Of a DNA stretch of 64,000 bases, positions 55,715 to 64,000 are shown piece after piece. Position numbers and translations under genes: made by a program. Under the pieces are notes generated by a model. The model was given only the letters and a program-made list of their open reading frames with translations, did no database searches and was not told the origin of the DNA. How positions within the stretch are numbered: the stretch's first letter is position 1; the number at the start of each line of letters is the position of its first letter. The stretch is taken from NCBI GenBank assembly GCA_002257025.1, contig NCHA01000011.1, forward strand, positions 28,478-92,477, in the 5' to 3' direction. The DNA is from Sphingobacteriales bacterium 16-39-50 (GTDB lineage: Bacteria; Bacteroidota; Bacteroidia; Sphingobacteriales; Sphingobacteriaceae).

Positions 55715-56227
55715 ATGAATCACGGAGACATAGAATTCTTCACCGTTACCTGCTTAAATTGGCAGACCTTACTGAAAGAAGATAAACACAAGCAGATAAT
55801 CCTTGACAGCCTTGCATTCCTGGTAAAGGATGAACGGATATGGCTCTATGCTTATGTAATTATGCCAAATCACATGCACATACTTTGGCGTAAGCAAAAT
55901 GACTGGATTGAAAAAAATGTTCAACAGAATTTTCTTAAATATACTGCACAGCAAATAAAGTTCAACTTGCTTGAGAACAATCCAAATGAACTAGCTAAAT
56001 ATACCAGCACACAACGTGACAGACAGTTTCATTTCTGGGAACGGAGAGCTTTCAGGGCCAGAATATTAACAAGAGCTGTGGCTGAACAAAAAATCAATTA
56101 CATGCACTTCAATCCGGTTAAAGCCGGACTTTGTAAATTGCCAGAGGAGTATTTATTCTCTTCAGCCCAGTACTACTATCTGAACCAACACAATCCTCTT
56201 CTTACTCATTACATGGAGCATCTGTAA
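55715..56227 (+). CDS. REP-associated tyrosine transposase (RAYT, Y1/IS200-like)
   Basis: The 170-aa single-domain HUH nuclease shows the metal-binding His pair in MPNHMHILW (~50-56) and the family's terminal block INYMHFNPVKAGLCKLPEEY with FSSAQYYY, whose first Tyr is the likely nucleophile. Its length and lack of terminal IS structure separate it from true IS200/IS605 elements. REP-like palindromes sit on both sides, the nearest three bases after the stop. RAYTs are domesticated single-copy genes thought to cut and spread REP sequences. It sits just after the polymerase pair and is probably unrelated to it. Confidence 0.9.
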   Translation: MNHGDIEFFTVTCLNWQTLLKEDKHKQIILDSLAFLVKDERIWLYAYVIMPNHMHILWRKQNDWIEKNVQQNFLKYTAQQIKFNLLENNPNELAKYTSTQRDRQFHFWERRAFRARILTRAVAEQKINYMHFNPVKAGLCKLPEEYLFSSAQYYYLNQHNPLLTHYMEHL

Positions 56228-56229
56228 GG

Positions 56230-56252
56230 CTGGTCGGGATAATACCGACCAG
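56230..56252. repeat. REP-like palindrome downstream of the RAYT gene
   Basis: CTGGTCGG (56230-56237) pairs with CCGACCAG (56245-56252) around a 7-base loop. The stem has the same GGTCGG core as the upstream cluster. It begins three bases after the RAYT stop and eight bases before the end of the convergent lactonase gene, so it could also end transcription from both sides. Confidence 0.75.
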
Positions 56253-56259
56253 AGGATAT

Positions 56260-57399
56260 CTACAACTCAATCAAACAACTCACAGCCGGAATAGTATGCT
56301 GAACTCCATTAGGCTTAAGTAAACCGGTTTTAGTATCTCTGTTAAAGATCACCACATTATCCGTAAAGGTATTACCTACCAGAACATATTCACCTGATTT
56401 GCTGATCATGAAGTTTCTTGGGTGCTTACCTAAGGTCGACTCATGTCCAATCATCTTTAATTTCCCGGTCTTCGCATTAACCTCATAGATCACAAGGCTT
56501 TCATGCCCTCTGTTCGTTGCATAAATAAACTTTTGATCAGGTGAGAAATGAACATCAGAAGCATAAGTAACCTCTGAATAACCTTCTGGAAGCATACTTA
56601 AACGCTCAATAATTGTTAATGCTCCGGTTTTTTTATTCACTTTGAAGGCAACAATGGTATTGGATAATTCATCGACAGAATAGGCAAAATTACCGTTCTG
56701 GTGAATTTTAAAATGACGTGGTCCGGAGCCTGCAGGTACCTGTACAAAAGGAACAGCAGCAGGCTTTAACTTACCACCGTTCAAAACCTCATAAATTACG
56801 ATTCTGTCTGTACCCAGATCAGAAACATACAGAAACTTCCCATCAGCAGATGGAATACTGGAGTGAGGATAAGGCCTTGTCTGCCTTTGCGGATTAATAC
56901 TGCTGCCGGTATGTTTGACGTAATCAGAGGCTTTAGCCAGCGTGCCATCCGAATTTATTGGAAATACGGTTACACTTGCATCTCCGTAATTGGCTGTATA
57001 TGCAAACCTGCCTTTTGGATCAATACTGATATGAGCTGCACCTTTACCTCCGACAGATTGCTCATTCACCTTCTTTAAGAAACCTGTAAAAGGATCTATT
57101 TTAAATGACATGACAGCACCATTTCCATCCTCAAGCGTACCCTTGCCATAAATTGAATACAAAAAATCTTTATTCGGACTGAAAGCTAAAAAGCCGGGGC
57201 TGCTACCCTCTGTCACTGTTTGCAATTCCTTTAGTGTACCTTTTTGCTGGTCGAATTCCAAAACATAGATCCCTTTACTTCCTCTTACTGAAGAGGAACC
57301 TGCATAAATGATACTTTTAGTACCTGGCTGAGCCAAAAGCTCCGAAGAATCTGTAATAAGCAAGGTCAGGACAAAACAAAATGAAATTAACTTCTTCAT
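56260..57399 (-). CDS. Exported lactonase-family (6-phosphogluconolactonase-like) beta-propeller
   Basis: The 379-aa protein has a signal peptide (~1-23, ending ELLAQ) and a seven-bladed propeller of the Lactonase (PF10282) type. Repeats include GFLAFSPNKDFLYSIY, HISIDPKGRFAYTANYGDASV, PHSSIPSADGKFLYVSDLGTD, GPRHFKIHQNGNFAYSVDELSN and DVHFSPDQKFIYATNRG. Cytoplasmic relatives hydrolyse 6-phosphogluconolactone; an exported form more likely opens other sugar lactones. It is the last gene of a minus-strand group with cytochrome c and other exported enzymes of apparent sugar oxidation. Confidence 0.88.
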   Translation of the reverse strand: MKKLISFCFVLTLLITDSSELLAQPGTKSIIYAGSSSVRGSKGIYVLEFDQQKGTLKELQTVTEGSSPGFLAFSPNKDFLYSIYGKGTLEDGNGAVMSFKIDPFTGFLKKVNEQSVGGKGAAHISIDPKGRFAYTANYGDASVTVFPINSDGTLAKASDYVKHTGSSINPQRQTRPYPHSSIPSADGKFLYVSDLGTDRIVIYEVLNGGKLKPAAVPFVQVPAGSGPRHFKIHQNGNFAYSVDELSNTIVAFKVNKKTGALTIIERLSMLPEGYSEVTYASDVHFSPDQKFIYATNRGHESLVIYEVNAKTGKLKMIGHESTLGKHPRNFMISKSGEYVLVGNTFTDNVVIFNRDTKTGLLKPNGVQHTIPAVSCLIEL

Positions 57400-57447
57400 A
57401 GTCTGATAATTTGTGAATGCTCAATTTAAGCAATAAAGTATTTTTAA

Positions 57448-57900
57448 TCAATTATTAAGTGATTTAAATGGATTTTTCTGAAGATGAAAGGGCTTTGAAA
57501 GATCCCTGATATACTCTACAAGCTGCCATTGTTGCTCATCCGATAATTTGGACTTAAATCCCGGCATAATTCCTTTACCCTCTCTTAACTTCCAGTATAA
57601 AGCACCATCACTTTGGCTCATAAGCACATCATCCTTAAAATCTGGCACCTGCTGACTTGTATGCTCCAGCGGATAACCCTCACCCTGACTACCATGGCAG
57701 GAAATACAATATAAATTATATATCTCCTGAGCCTGCGGAAGTGTCAGTGGCTCAATATGATATGGATTATATAAAGTATCTGCCCATGCCGGAGCTTTCC
57801 AATCCTGTGGCTGTGTATCATAGGTACCGGTGAATGACAAGACCAGAGTACTCAGACAAATAAGCAAAATAACAGATCTTATAGGCCGCCTATCTTTCAT
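57448..57900 (-). CDS. Small c-type cytochrome
   Basis: The 150-aa exported cytochrome has an N-terminal signal/anchor (~5-30) after a basic start MKDRRPIR. One haem site, CISCHG, is near residue 72, and a likely axial Met lies in GIMPGF. I chose ATG 57900; a TTG at 57924 would add eight residues. The class I fold is compact. It probably takes electrons from a periplasmic dehydrogenase encoded nearby and lies 21 bases after the SelA-like gene's stop when counted to the longer start. Confidence 0.88.
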   Translation of the reverse strand: MKDRRPIRSVILLICLSTLVLSFTGTYDTQPQDWKAPAWADTLYNPYHIEPLTLPQAQEIYNLYCISCHGSQGEGYPLEHTSQQVPDFKDDVLMSQSDGALYWKLREGKGIMPGFKSKLSDEQQWQLVEYIRDLSKPFHLQKNPFKSLNN

Positions 57901-57945
57901 ATCTATTAAAATTACCCAATTCAAAACCTATGTCCCATTATAAAA

Positions 57946-59547
57946 CTATCCTCTTGAACGTCTGGCACCTGCCGGACGATATTCATGTCGTTTTGCTGTC
58001 CACTCTGCATCTCCATACTCACTTAAGCTCACCTTTCCCTGCATCGTATTTGCTTCTGCAGTTCCTGTGAAAGTATAATTAATACGAACACCATCTTTGG
58101 TATACGAACTCCTTATCGTAATCTGTTTACCATGAAGCGTCCCGTCAAGGTCGCGGGAGCCTATACTGGCAAGATGTGTGCCTATAAACTCATTACCCTT
58201 TTGCTCAATAATCAGGGTCTGATCTACTGTGCTTGCAGAGAATTTCATTTTAAGATCCCACTGCCCGCTGAGGTCAAAAGCAGCCTCTCCGGCAGCTCTC
58301 TTGATCATCGGAGGCTTGCTTAATAGAGCATACACCCTGTCGGCAATTATTTTTTCCTCTCCAGGCTGTAGTGCCGGAGTATGGATACTGATATTGGGCT
58401 GCAAATTAGGTGGGAAAGGAAGAAAACTTCCTGCACCACTCACAGCAATGCGTGGAGTACCATCCCATAAAAGCCCTTCCATATCTTCACCGGTCAAAGG
58501 AATGATTGATTTATCCCAGTTAATAGTCACAGAAGGAGCACGGTTGCTTCTTCCTTTGGGCTCGCTCAGTTTTGCGGTCACTCCCCTGACATTTGCCAAA
58601 CGCTGGATGATGTGATTTCCATAAGATACCCAGGTTTTCCATTCTGCAGCATGATCACGCTTGAACCAGGTTTCTACAGCAGCGAGCATTCCCATAATCT
58701 CTTCACGACCAACCTTAAAACCACGGCCAAAACCATGATGCGGTCCGGCATTTATTCTGGATGCGATAATCAGGTCTTTACGACCCAATAATAAACCGGC
58801 ACATTGCGGACCGCGAATATATTTACCACCGCTGTATGCAACCAGGTCGGCACCCTGTGTAATATGCGGATTTGGGACTTCCAGAACTTCCGCTGCAGCA
58901 TCCACCAAAATTGGCACACCCAAAGGTTTTGCAATGGATGCTATCTCTTTAATGGATAAGGGTCCGTTCTCTGAACGAGCACCGGCAAGAACTAGAATCA
59001 TTGCTGTACGCGGACCAATTGCCAGTTTTAAATCATCAAGGGTATTTACCTCAACCATTCGCACTCCGACAGCTTTTGCAGCTGCATCATAAGCTGTACG
59101 GGAATAAGCAGGAATTATCACTTCATCTTTCATACCCGTAAGATCAGGAATCATCCATAGCTTATCAGGGTCACCCCCGGTTACACAACCTGCCGTAGCA
59201 GCCGTAATCGCAGCCGAAGCACCTGAACTGACATAACCGAACTCTGTGCCGGTTAGTTCACCCAGACGGGCACCAACGGCATCCATCAGTTCATCAATCT
59301 GAACGTATTCTTTAACCGCTTCATCCATTGCCTTTTGCACTTCAGGAAGGATCTGGCTGGCGCCAACCACGGTAACTGTTCCCCTTGCATTGATTAGCGG
59401 CCGAACACCAATAGCCTCATAAATACTTTTGCCTGCTTGCTTAGCCATTACCGGACTCCCTGCAAAGACAGATTCTATGTTAGATCCTGAAACCGCACCT
59501 GCAACAGGCAATAGGCTCAGGCCTTTTATTAATTCTCTTCTTTTCAT
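57946..59547 (-). CDS. SelA-like PLP-dependent enzyme with Tat-type signal and C-terminal beta domain
   Basis: The 533-aa protein starts MKRRELIKGLSLLPVAGAV, a plausible twin-arginine signal. The PLP domain (~40-400) is of the SelA/D-glucosaminate-6-phosphate ammonia lyase type (YVSSGASAAITAATAGCVTGG, PILVDAAAEVLEVP) with the Schiff-base Lys in AYSGGKYIRGPQ. A beta-rich domain (~425-520; FDLSGQWDLKMKF, TLIIEQKGNEFIGTH) follows. Family members eliminate ammonia or aminate sugar-acid derivatives. Export of a PLP enzyme by Tat fits with folding around its cofactor in the cytoplasm. It is 11 bases from the amidohydrolase gene, a pairing known for SelA-like and EF_0837-type amidohydrolases. Confidence 0.85.
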   Translation of the reverse strand: MKRRELIKGLSLLPVAGAVSGSNIESVFAGSPVMAKQAGKSIYEAIGVRPLINARGTVTVVGASQILPEVQKAMDEAVKEYVQIDELMDAVGARLGELTGTEFGYVSSGASAAITAATAGCVTGGDPDKLWMIPDLTGMKDEVIIPAYSRTAYDAAAKAVGVRMVEVNTLDDLKLAIGPRTAMILVLAGARSENGPLSIKEIASIAKPLGVPILVDAAAEVLEVPNPHITQGADLVAYSGGKYIRGPQCAGLLLGRKDLIIASRINAGPHHGFGRGFKVGREEIMGMLAAVETWFKRDHAAEWKTWVSYGNHIIQRLANVRGVTAKLSEPKGRSNRAPSVTINWDKSIIPLTGEDMEGLLWDGTPRIAVSGAGSFLPFPPNLQPNISIHTPALQPGEEKIIADRVYALLSKPPMIKRAAGEAAFDLSGQWDLKMKFSASTVDQTLIIEQKGNEFIGTHLASIGSRDLDGTLHGKQITIRSSYTKDGVRINYTFTGTAEANTMQGKVSLSEYGDAEWTAKRHEYRPAGARRSRG

Positions 59548-59558
59548 CTTTTATTAAA

Positions 59559-60830
59559 TTAAAGGGCCGGAAGTCCGCCGGCTACTCTTGGCAGCGGATT
59601 TGTTAAACCATTCAGATCATAAAATACCCGCCCGCCTTTCACCGTAACTTCACATTCAAAGCGATGTTTGCCCTCTAACCTCTCGCCCATCTGGTCAAAA
59701 ACTCCGAATTTTCCTTTACGAATCCGCAGAACAGTTACATCACCCTCTGAACCAACTGAAAGATTCCCAATATCTGCCCGGTGAATAACCTGAGCAGGCT
59801 TCCATGTCACTGAATTTATAATTGCAGGAACATCCATCCCAAGGGTAAGAAATTTGTTCATCACATTCAGAATATCCTTCATTGCCGAATTCATACTTCC
59901 TCCATGATGATCCGTACTGATCACATCCGGAAAGAAGCCTGCTTTGGTTGCCGGAACAGCATGTTTAAATGCAAAACTTGCAGCTCCATGACCAACATCC
60001 CAGATAACTCCCCTGTTTCTTGCCTCAAATACAAAAGGACGAAGATTTCCGCTTACAGGATCAGTGATTGCTTCGCGATCTTTACCACCTCCACCAAAAG
60101 TATGGGTGTAAATATCTCCGGGACGGAATTTCTTCATAGTCAGTTCTTCCAATGAAAGTCCGCCACCACCAAAATCAACGATAACCGGAATGTTCCCTGC
60201 AATTTTCCCGGCTTCGATTGCACGGTCAATCGGGACCCAATCCGGTTTATTATAATGCGCGACCTTAAAACCAACGATCAGATCTTTGTATTTCAAGGCC
60301 ATATCTGCAGTTTTACGGGCATCCATATCACTATTATCCTGTTCTATTGCTCCCCCGGCCATGCCTTCGCCCACAATATTGAGAAACGCTAGAACCCTGG
60401 TCCTTGCCCTGTCGATCGTTTGATCTTTAAACTTTTCAAAGTTGCGCCAGCCCGCGCTTCCTGCATCTACAACCGTAGTTACACCCACACGAAAAGTGAA
60501 TCCATCGGGCTGGTTAGCATAATAACTGTTCCTTAAATATTTATCAGGCTCGGTTCCCGCAAAATTATGTGTATGCATATCAATGATACCCGGAGTAACA
60601 TATAAACCCTTTGCATTAACCACCCTGGCGGCTGATGTAGGATCAATATTTTTTGAAACGGCAGCAATCTTACCCGCCTTATCAATTGCAACATCCATCA
60701 CCTCATTAATACTGTTCTTTGGATCGATAACATGTCCGCCCTTAATAATTATGGCATACACCGGATCTGCCTGTTGAGCCATAGCCTGGATACTTAATAT
60801 TGAAAAAAATAACAGAAATAGTTTTTGCAT
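59559..60830 (-). CDS. Exported amidohydrolase/deacetylase family metal-dependent hydrolase
   Basis: This 423-aa protein has a signal peptide (MQKLFLLFFSILSIQAMAQ). The amidohydrolase barrel shows IIDMHTHNF (HxH metal site), VGFKVAHYN (candidate carboxylated Lys), GDIYTHTFGG (His) and DVISTDHHGG (catalytic Asp). Where many relatives have a metal His after the Lys, this reads VIVDFGGG. A longer frame starts 36 codons upstream, but the signal peptide fixes ATG 60830. It resembles the dihydroorotase-like EF_0837/AHA_3915 deacetylases; hydrolysis of an N-acylated amino acid or amino-sugar acid is plausible. Confidence 0.87.
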   Translation of the reverse strand: MQKLFLLFFSILSIQAMAQQADPVYAIIIKGGHVIDPKNSINEVMDVAIDKAGKIAAVSKNIDPTSAARVVNAKGLYVTPGIIDMHTHNFAGTEPDKYLRNSYYANQPDGFTFRVGVTTVVDAGSAGWRNFEKFKDQTIDRARTRVLAFLNIVGEGMAGGAIEQDNSDMDARKTADMALKYKDLIVGFKVAHYNKPDWVPIDRAIEAGKIAGNIPVIVDFGGGGLSLEELTMKKFRPGDIYTHTFGGGGKDREAITDPVSGNLRPFVFEARNRGVIWDVGHGAASFAFKHAVPATKAGFFPDVISTDHHGGSMNSAMKDILNVMNKFLTLGMDVPAIINSVTWKPAQVIHRADIGNLSVGSEGDVTVLRIRKGKFGVFDQMGERLEGKHRFECEVTVKGGRVFYDLNGLTNPLPRVAGGLPAL

Positions 60831-61055
60831 TGTAAAAGTTCTAATGGTAATACGGTTTGGTCTTCCCTGAACAAACAGGTAAATATTATGAAAAATAGTC
60901 AAACTTTGCGGCTGCTTATGTAATTTTTCAATGGTCATTACATATTAAGGGTATAAAGGAAGCTTCCCAGAATGGATTTATATTATGACAAACACTTTAG
61001 TTGAAATAAGTTCAGGTCTTTAATTTATTAGGTTTATAAGCAATATAGTTTTTAT

Positions 61056-63827
61056 CTATAATGTAGTGTTCCCAAAATAGATCCAGTCTATATCAAATAA
61101 ATTCTTCTTTCCGGATTCATCAGTAAATACAAAATACAAATCCTGAACTCCTCTCGTTTCTTTGAGATCCGCTATAATTTCAGTCCAATGAGCCTGAGAG
61201 CCAGCTATTCTGGATGGAATTTTTATCGAACTTATCAGTGGGCCATTTTTATTTCCATGGTGGACTTCAATTACCCCACCTGACTGAGCCCGAACCCTGT
61301 ATTTCAATTGCCTGACATTCCTGAGATCGATCGAATTGAAGCGTATAAAACTATTATGATTTATACTTGTTGCATAGGTAAGAAAATCTGTAGTGATAGT
61401 TCCCAGGCGGACATTACCTTCATCAAAATCTTCAGCCTGGACAAAGGGATTTCGCAGAGTAATATAATCACGGCTTTGTAAGGGTTCAATTCCATTCGCA
61501 CCCTGATCAGTATAAGTTGCATTCAATAGGTAGAGACCCTCTATTCCCTTCCCGATATGATCCTTTAAAACAATCTCATCTTTTAACTTACGCTTCCCAC
61601 CTGATTTATCGGTTAAGGAGAATATATAATTAACTATCTCCTCAGCATCAGATTTAGGAAGTTCAGGGTGAGGTATCATCGCACGCTCGCCCCATACACC
61701 ACTCCCTCCTTGTATAATTTTATCAGCAAGATATGTAAGAGCACCTTGCTTGCCCGAATAGCGCTCCGAAATAGCCAGATATGTCGGACCAACAGAGGCT
61801 CTGTCTACAGAATGGCAGGATTTGCAATCCAGAGTAGCGGTCAGCTGCTGCCCCTTCAAATAATTAAAATTGCCGGCATCCTGATTTTGGGTTAAGATAA
61901 CAGCAACATCTTTTCCACGGGGCAGATAGCCAAAAGTGACTTTGATCCTTTCCGGATTAATTGCTGATTCTTCCTTATCCTTCACCAGTACATTATAATC
62001 AAGCAAGGAATTATCCCAGTAAAAACTGCGGTTAGAAGATGTTTCTATCTGAACATCTGGTGGTGTGTTTCCTGCGAAGACTTGTGTGCTGGCCATCCCC
62101 CTGCCGCCTTTGTTGTCAGTAACAGTTAAGGCTACTGTATGGGCTCCAACTTTAGTAAATGTATAATTAACAATTGCGCCCTTAAATTCCTTATTATCTA
62201 TATTCCAGATATAAAATAATTTATCCTCCCGATCATGGTCGATTGATTTGTTGCCAGAAAACTGTACGGAAAAAGGGCTTGCTCCATATTGCTTATCAGT
62301 CTGTATCTCTGCTACCGGATTTCTGTTACCTTCCTGATATTCAATACGAACCAGTTTTGCATCCATATTTTTGGAGAACCAGTTTGTACCATACTCCAGT
62401 ACATACAATGCGCCATCATTTCCAAACTGCATATCTACCGGAGCCTTAAATTTAAGATGCTCCAAAAAAGGCTCCATGCTGAGATAATTTCCATTCTTAT
62501 CCAAACTTACAGCCATTATCCATCCCCGGATCCATTCATAGATAAATAATTTGCCATTATAATAGCTGGGCAATTTATAAGGGGCATTCGGAAAAAGATC
62601 AGTGTAATAGACTGGCCCTACCATTGCTGAAGCTCCTCCATTTCCAAGCAATGGGAAATTCTTAGAACTCTTTTTCCCATACCAGATCATCGCAGCTTGT
62701 GCAGGCGGCAAAACCCGTTCACCTGTATTATTTGGAGAATCGTTTACTGGATTTGCAGGATTTTTTTTAGGACCCAAAGTTTTTGTTTCAAAATCATATT
62801 TGGGAAAGGCCTGATTGTTTCCGAGAAAATATGGCCAGCCATAAAAGCCGGGCTTTCTTGCCTGATTTATCTCATCATAACTCATCAGTTCTCCTTCATC
62901 ACCCATTACTTTAGTGTCAGGACCAACATCTCCCCAATACAGATAACTATTTTTCCTGTCAATACTAAAGCGGTAAGGATTTCGGGATCCCATGATATAA
63001 ATCTCAGGGCGGGCTTTTGGATTTCCGGGAGGAAATAAATTACCCTGTGGTATGGCATAAGTACCATTGTCCAGGGGTTTGATTCGCAGAATCTTCCCTC
63101 TTAGATCATTGGTATTTGCTGCCGTAGCCTGATCGTCTGCCAGAGCCCTACCTGGTCGCTCATCAACCGGGGTATAGCCCTCTGTTTCTTCGGCATTGGT
63201 ATTATCACCTGTCGACAGATAAAGTAAACCATTTGAATCAAATGAAATATATCCTGCAGAATGGCAGCAATATTTTCGCTGAGTTGGAATTTCGAGCAGA
63301 ACCTTTTCTGAGTTTTGAACCAAAGCATCGCCAAGCAATTCAAATCTCGACAAACGATTTACTGAAAGATCACCAGCTAAAGCATAATAAAAGTAGATCC
63401 ATCGGTTCTTACTAAAATTCGGATCTATCGCAATACCCAAAAGTCCATCTTCTATGCCGCTGAACACATTAAAGTTGCTTATCGTCTTTACCTGTTTTGT
63501 TTTTCTGTTATAGATTTTCACACTACCCTTACGCTCGGCCAGCAAAACATCATTATTGGGGAGGATTGCCATTCCAAGCGGTTCATCGAAACCCTGAGCG
63601 AGAATAATTCTTGTAAAACGGCTGCTATCAGGAGCATCTAGAGCTTCTCTCCAGCTATTGTTAGTACTTGTATTTCCTGTTTTGTTCCTGATGAATGAAA
63701 CCCCGGAATTTTCTGCCATAAAACCGATTTTCTTATTTGAAAAATTTAGAAATTTTCCTGACTTCATTCCCAGAACACAGGATACAATAAATAGCAGGGT
63801 AAAAACCAGAAAGGTATATTTCTTCAT
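61056..63827 (-). CDS. Multidomain sugar dehydrogenase-cytochrome c lipoprotein
   Basis: The 923-aa lipoprotein has lipobox Cys17 in FIVSC. A glucose/sorbosone dehydrogenase-type propeller (~85-495) shows QGFDEPLGMAILPNNDVLLAER, DGLLGIAIDP, LRGKILRIKP and GSRNPYRFSID. A PKD domain (~505-590; FSGNKSIDHDREDKLFYIWN), a beta linker, a cytochrome c domain (~665-750; CKSCHSV, Met in AMIPHPELP) and a CBM6-like C-terminus (~790-920) follow. It would oxidise a polysaccharide-bound or free sugar and pass electrons to its own haem. Its start is 38 bases from a promoter-like box, and it heads this minus-strand group. Confidence 0.9.
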   Translation of the reverse strand: MKKYTFLVFTLLFIVSCVLGMKSGKFLNFSNKKIGFMAENSGVSFIRNKTGNTSTNNSWREALDAPDSSRFTRIILAQGFDEPLGMAILPNNDVLLAERKGSVKIYNRKTKQVKTISNFNVFSGIEDGLLGIAIDPNFSKNRWIYFYYALAGDLSVNRLSRFELLGDALVQNSEKVLLEIPTQRKYCCHSAGYISFDSNGLLYLSTGDNTNAEETEGYTPVDERPGRALADDQATAANTNDLRGKILRIKPLDNGTYAIPQGNLFPPGNPKARPEIYIMGSRNPYRFSIDRKNSYLYWGDVGPDTKVMGDEGELMSYDEINQARKPGFYGWPYFLGNNQAFPKYDFETKTLGPKKNPANPVNDSPNNTGERVLPPAQAAMIWYGKKSSKNFPLLGNGGASAMVGPVYYTDLFPNAPYKLPSYYNGKLFIYEWIRGWIMAVSLDKNGNYLSMEPFLEHLKFKAPVDMQFGNDGALYVLEYGTNWFSKNMDAKLVRIEYQEGNRNPVAEIQTDKQYGASPFSVQFSGNKSIDHDREDKLFYIWNIDNKEFKGAIVNYTFTKVGAHTVALTVTDNKGGRGMASTQVFAGNTPPDVQIETSSNRSFYWDNSLLDYNVLVKDKEESAINPERIKVTFGYLPRGKDVAVILTQNQDAGNFNYLKGQQLTATLDCKSCHSVDRASVGPTYLAISERYSGKQGALTYLADKIIQGGSGVWGERAMIPHPELPKSDAEEIVNYIFSLTDKSGGKRKLKDEIVLKDHIGKGIEGLYLLNATYTDQGANGIEPLQSRDYITLRNPFVQAEDFDEGNVRLGTITTDFLTYATSINHNSFIRFNSIDLRNVRQLKYRVRAQSGGVIEVHHGNKNGPLISSIKIPSRIAGSQAHWTEIIADLKETRGVQDLYFVFTDESGKKNLFDIDWIYFGNTTL

Positions 63828-63864
63828 TCGTATAAATTAATCAAAATAGGCAGAAAGGATTGCA

Positions 63865-63872
63865 CAAAATTA
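63865..63872 (-). promoter_or_regulatory. Candidate -7 box for the dehydrogenase gene
   Basis: On the minus strand this reads TAATTTTG, matching TAnnTTTG, 38 bases before the dehydrogenase ATG. No clear -33 element is visible at 19 bases spacing. Confidence 0.4.
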
Positions 63873-63901
63873 AAAGCAGAAATGGAATTCTGTTGAAAAA
63901 T

Positions 63902-63934
63902 AAAGAGGCTGTCTCAAAAGTAGGCAGCCTCTTT
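63902..63934. repeat. Hairpin at the likely end of an insertion sequence
   Basis: AAAGAGGCTG (63902-63911) pairs with CAGCCTCTTT (63925-63934) around a 13-base loop, and T residues follow on the plus strand. GAGGCTGTCTCAAAA is the kind of sequence seen at the ends of IS1182-type elements, and a transposase-like start follows 33 bases later. It could also act as a terminator protecting the element from outside transcription. Confidence 0.55.
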
Positions 63935-63966
63935 TTTATTTCAGGCGATTTTCGTATTTTAAAGGT

Positions 63967-64000
63967 ATGGGAAGCACACCTGTTTTTAAGCCATACGACT
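63967..64000 (+). CDS. Start of a probable transposase (partial, cut by the window edge)
   Basis: ATG 63967 opens a frame reading MGSTPVFKPYD up to the edge. FKPY followed by an acidic or amide residue is typical of the first residues of IS1182-family transposases in Bacteroidota. Only 11 codons are visible, so the assignment rests on this short match plus the IS-end-like hairpin before it. Confidence 0.45.
   Translation, partial: MGSTPVFKPYD

Noticed and set aside
60831..60938. 36-codon extension of the amidohydrolase
   Set aside because: The signal peptide begins at MQKLFLL (60830), so upstream codons would bury it.

Overview
The window looks like chromosome of a soil or freshwater member of the Bacteroidota, most likely Sphingobacteriaceae (Pedobacter-like). 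The evidence is AT-rich DNA, weak ribosome binding sites, a type IX secretion (T9SS) cargo with a gliding-motility-type C-terminal domain next to a PorP/SprF protein and an OmpA protein, TAnnTTTG-type promoter boxes, and many short palindromic repeats between genes. The genus is inferred from gene content only. No rRNA, tRNA or CRISPR array was seen.

Layout. (1) 257-16257: an exopolysaccharide or O-antigen locus. It has a CheY-like regulator, a pseudoreceiver/sugar-phosphate transferase fusion that would start the glycan on undecaprenyl phosphate, a short TolC-like protein, a Wzz/BY-kinase-like protein, a Wzy-type polymerase, several glycosyltransferases, two methyltransferases, a hexapeptide acyltransferase and a Wzx flippase. 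(2) 16258-17394: a 1.1 kb gene-free stretch with repeats, followed by an FkbM methyltransferase. (3) 18251-27538 (minus): a 2067-aa T9SS adhesin, a PorP/SprF protein and a TPR/propeller/OmpA protein, which together look like a cargo with its dedicated secretion and anchoring partners. (4) 27757-33447: an unknown membrane protein, then two more glycosyltransferases and a Wzy_C/TPR protein, a small second glycan cluster.

(5) 33903-50087: the most notable part, a compact hybrid NRPS-PKS cluster of three megasynthases plus a phosphopantetheinyl transferase. The reading is A-PCP-KS-AT-ACP-aminotransferase, then C-A(N-methyltransferase)-PCP, then C-A-PCP-PCP-TE. Specificity residues read by eye suggest Ser, malonyl-CoA with beta-amination, N-methyl-Gly and Gly. 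The released product would be a small cationic pseudopeptide, 3,4-diamino-5-hydroxypentanoyl-sarcosyl-glycine or a cyclic form. I do not recognise it as a known compound.

(6) 51318-55415: dinB plus a short DnaE-type polymerase, a mutagenesis-cassette pair. (7) 55422-56252: a REP-associated tyrosine transposase with REP-like palindromes on both sides. (8) 56260-63827 (minus): exported proteins for sugar or sugar-acid oxidation: a lactonase, cytochrome c, a Tat-exported SelA-like PLP enzyme, an amidohydrolase and a large sugar dehydrogenase/cytochrome c lipoprotein. (9) 63902-64000: the start of what looks like an insertion sequence running off the right edge.
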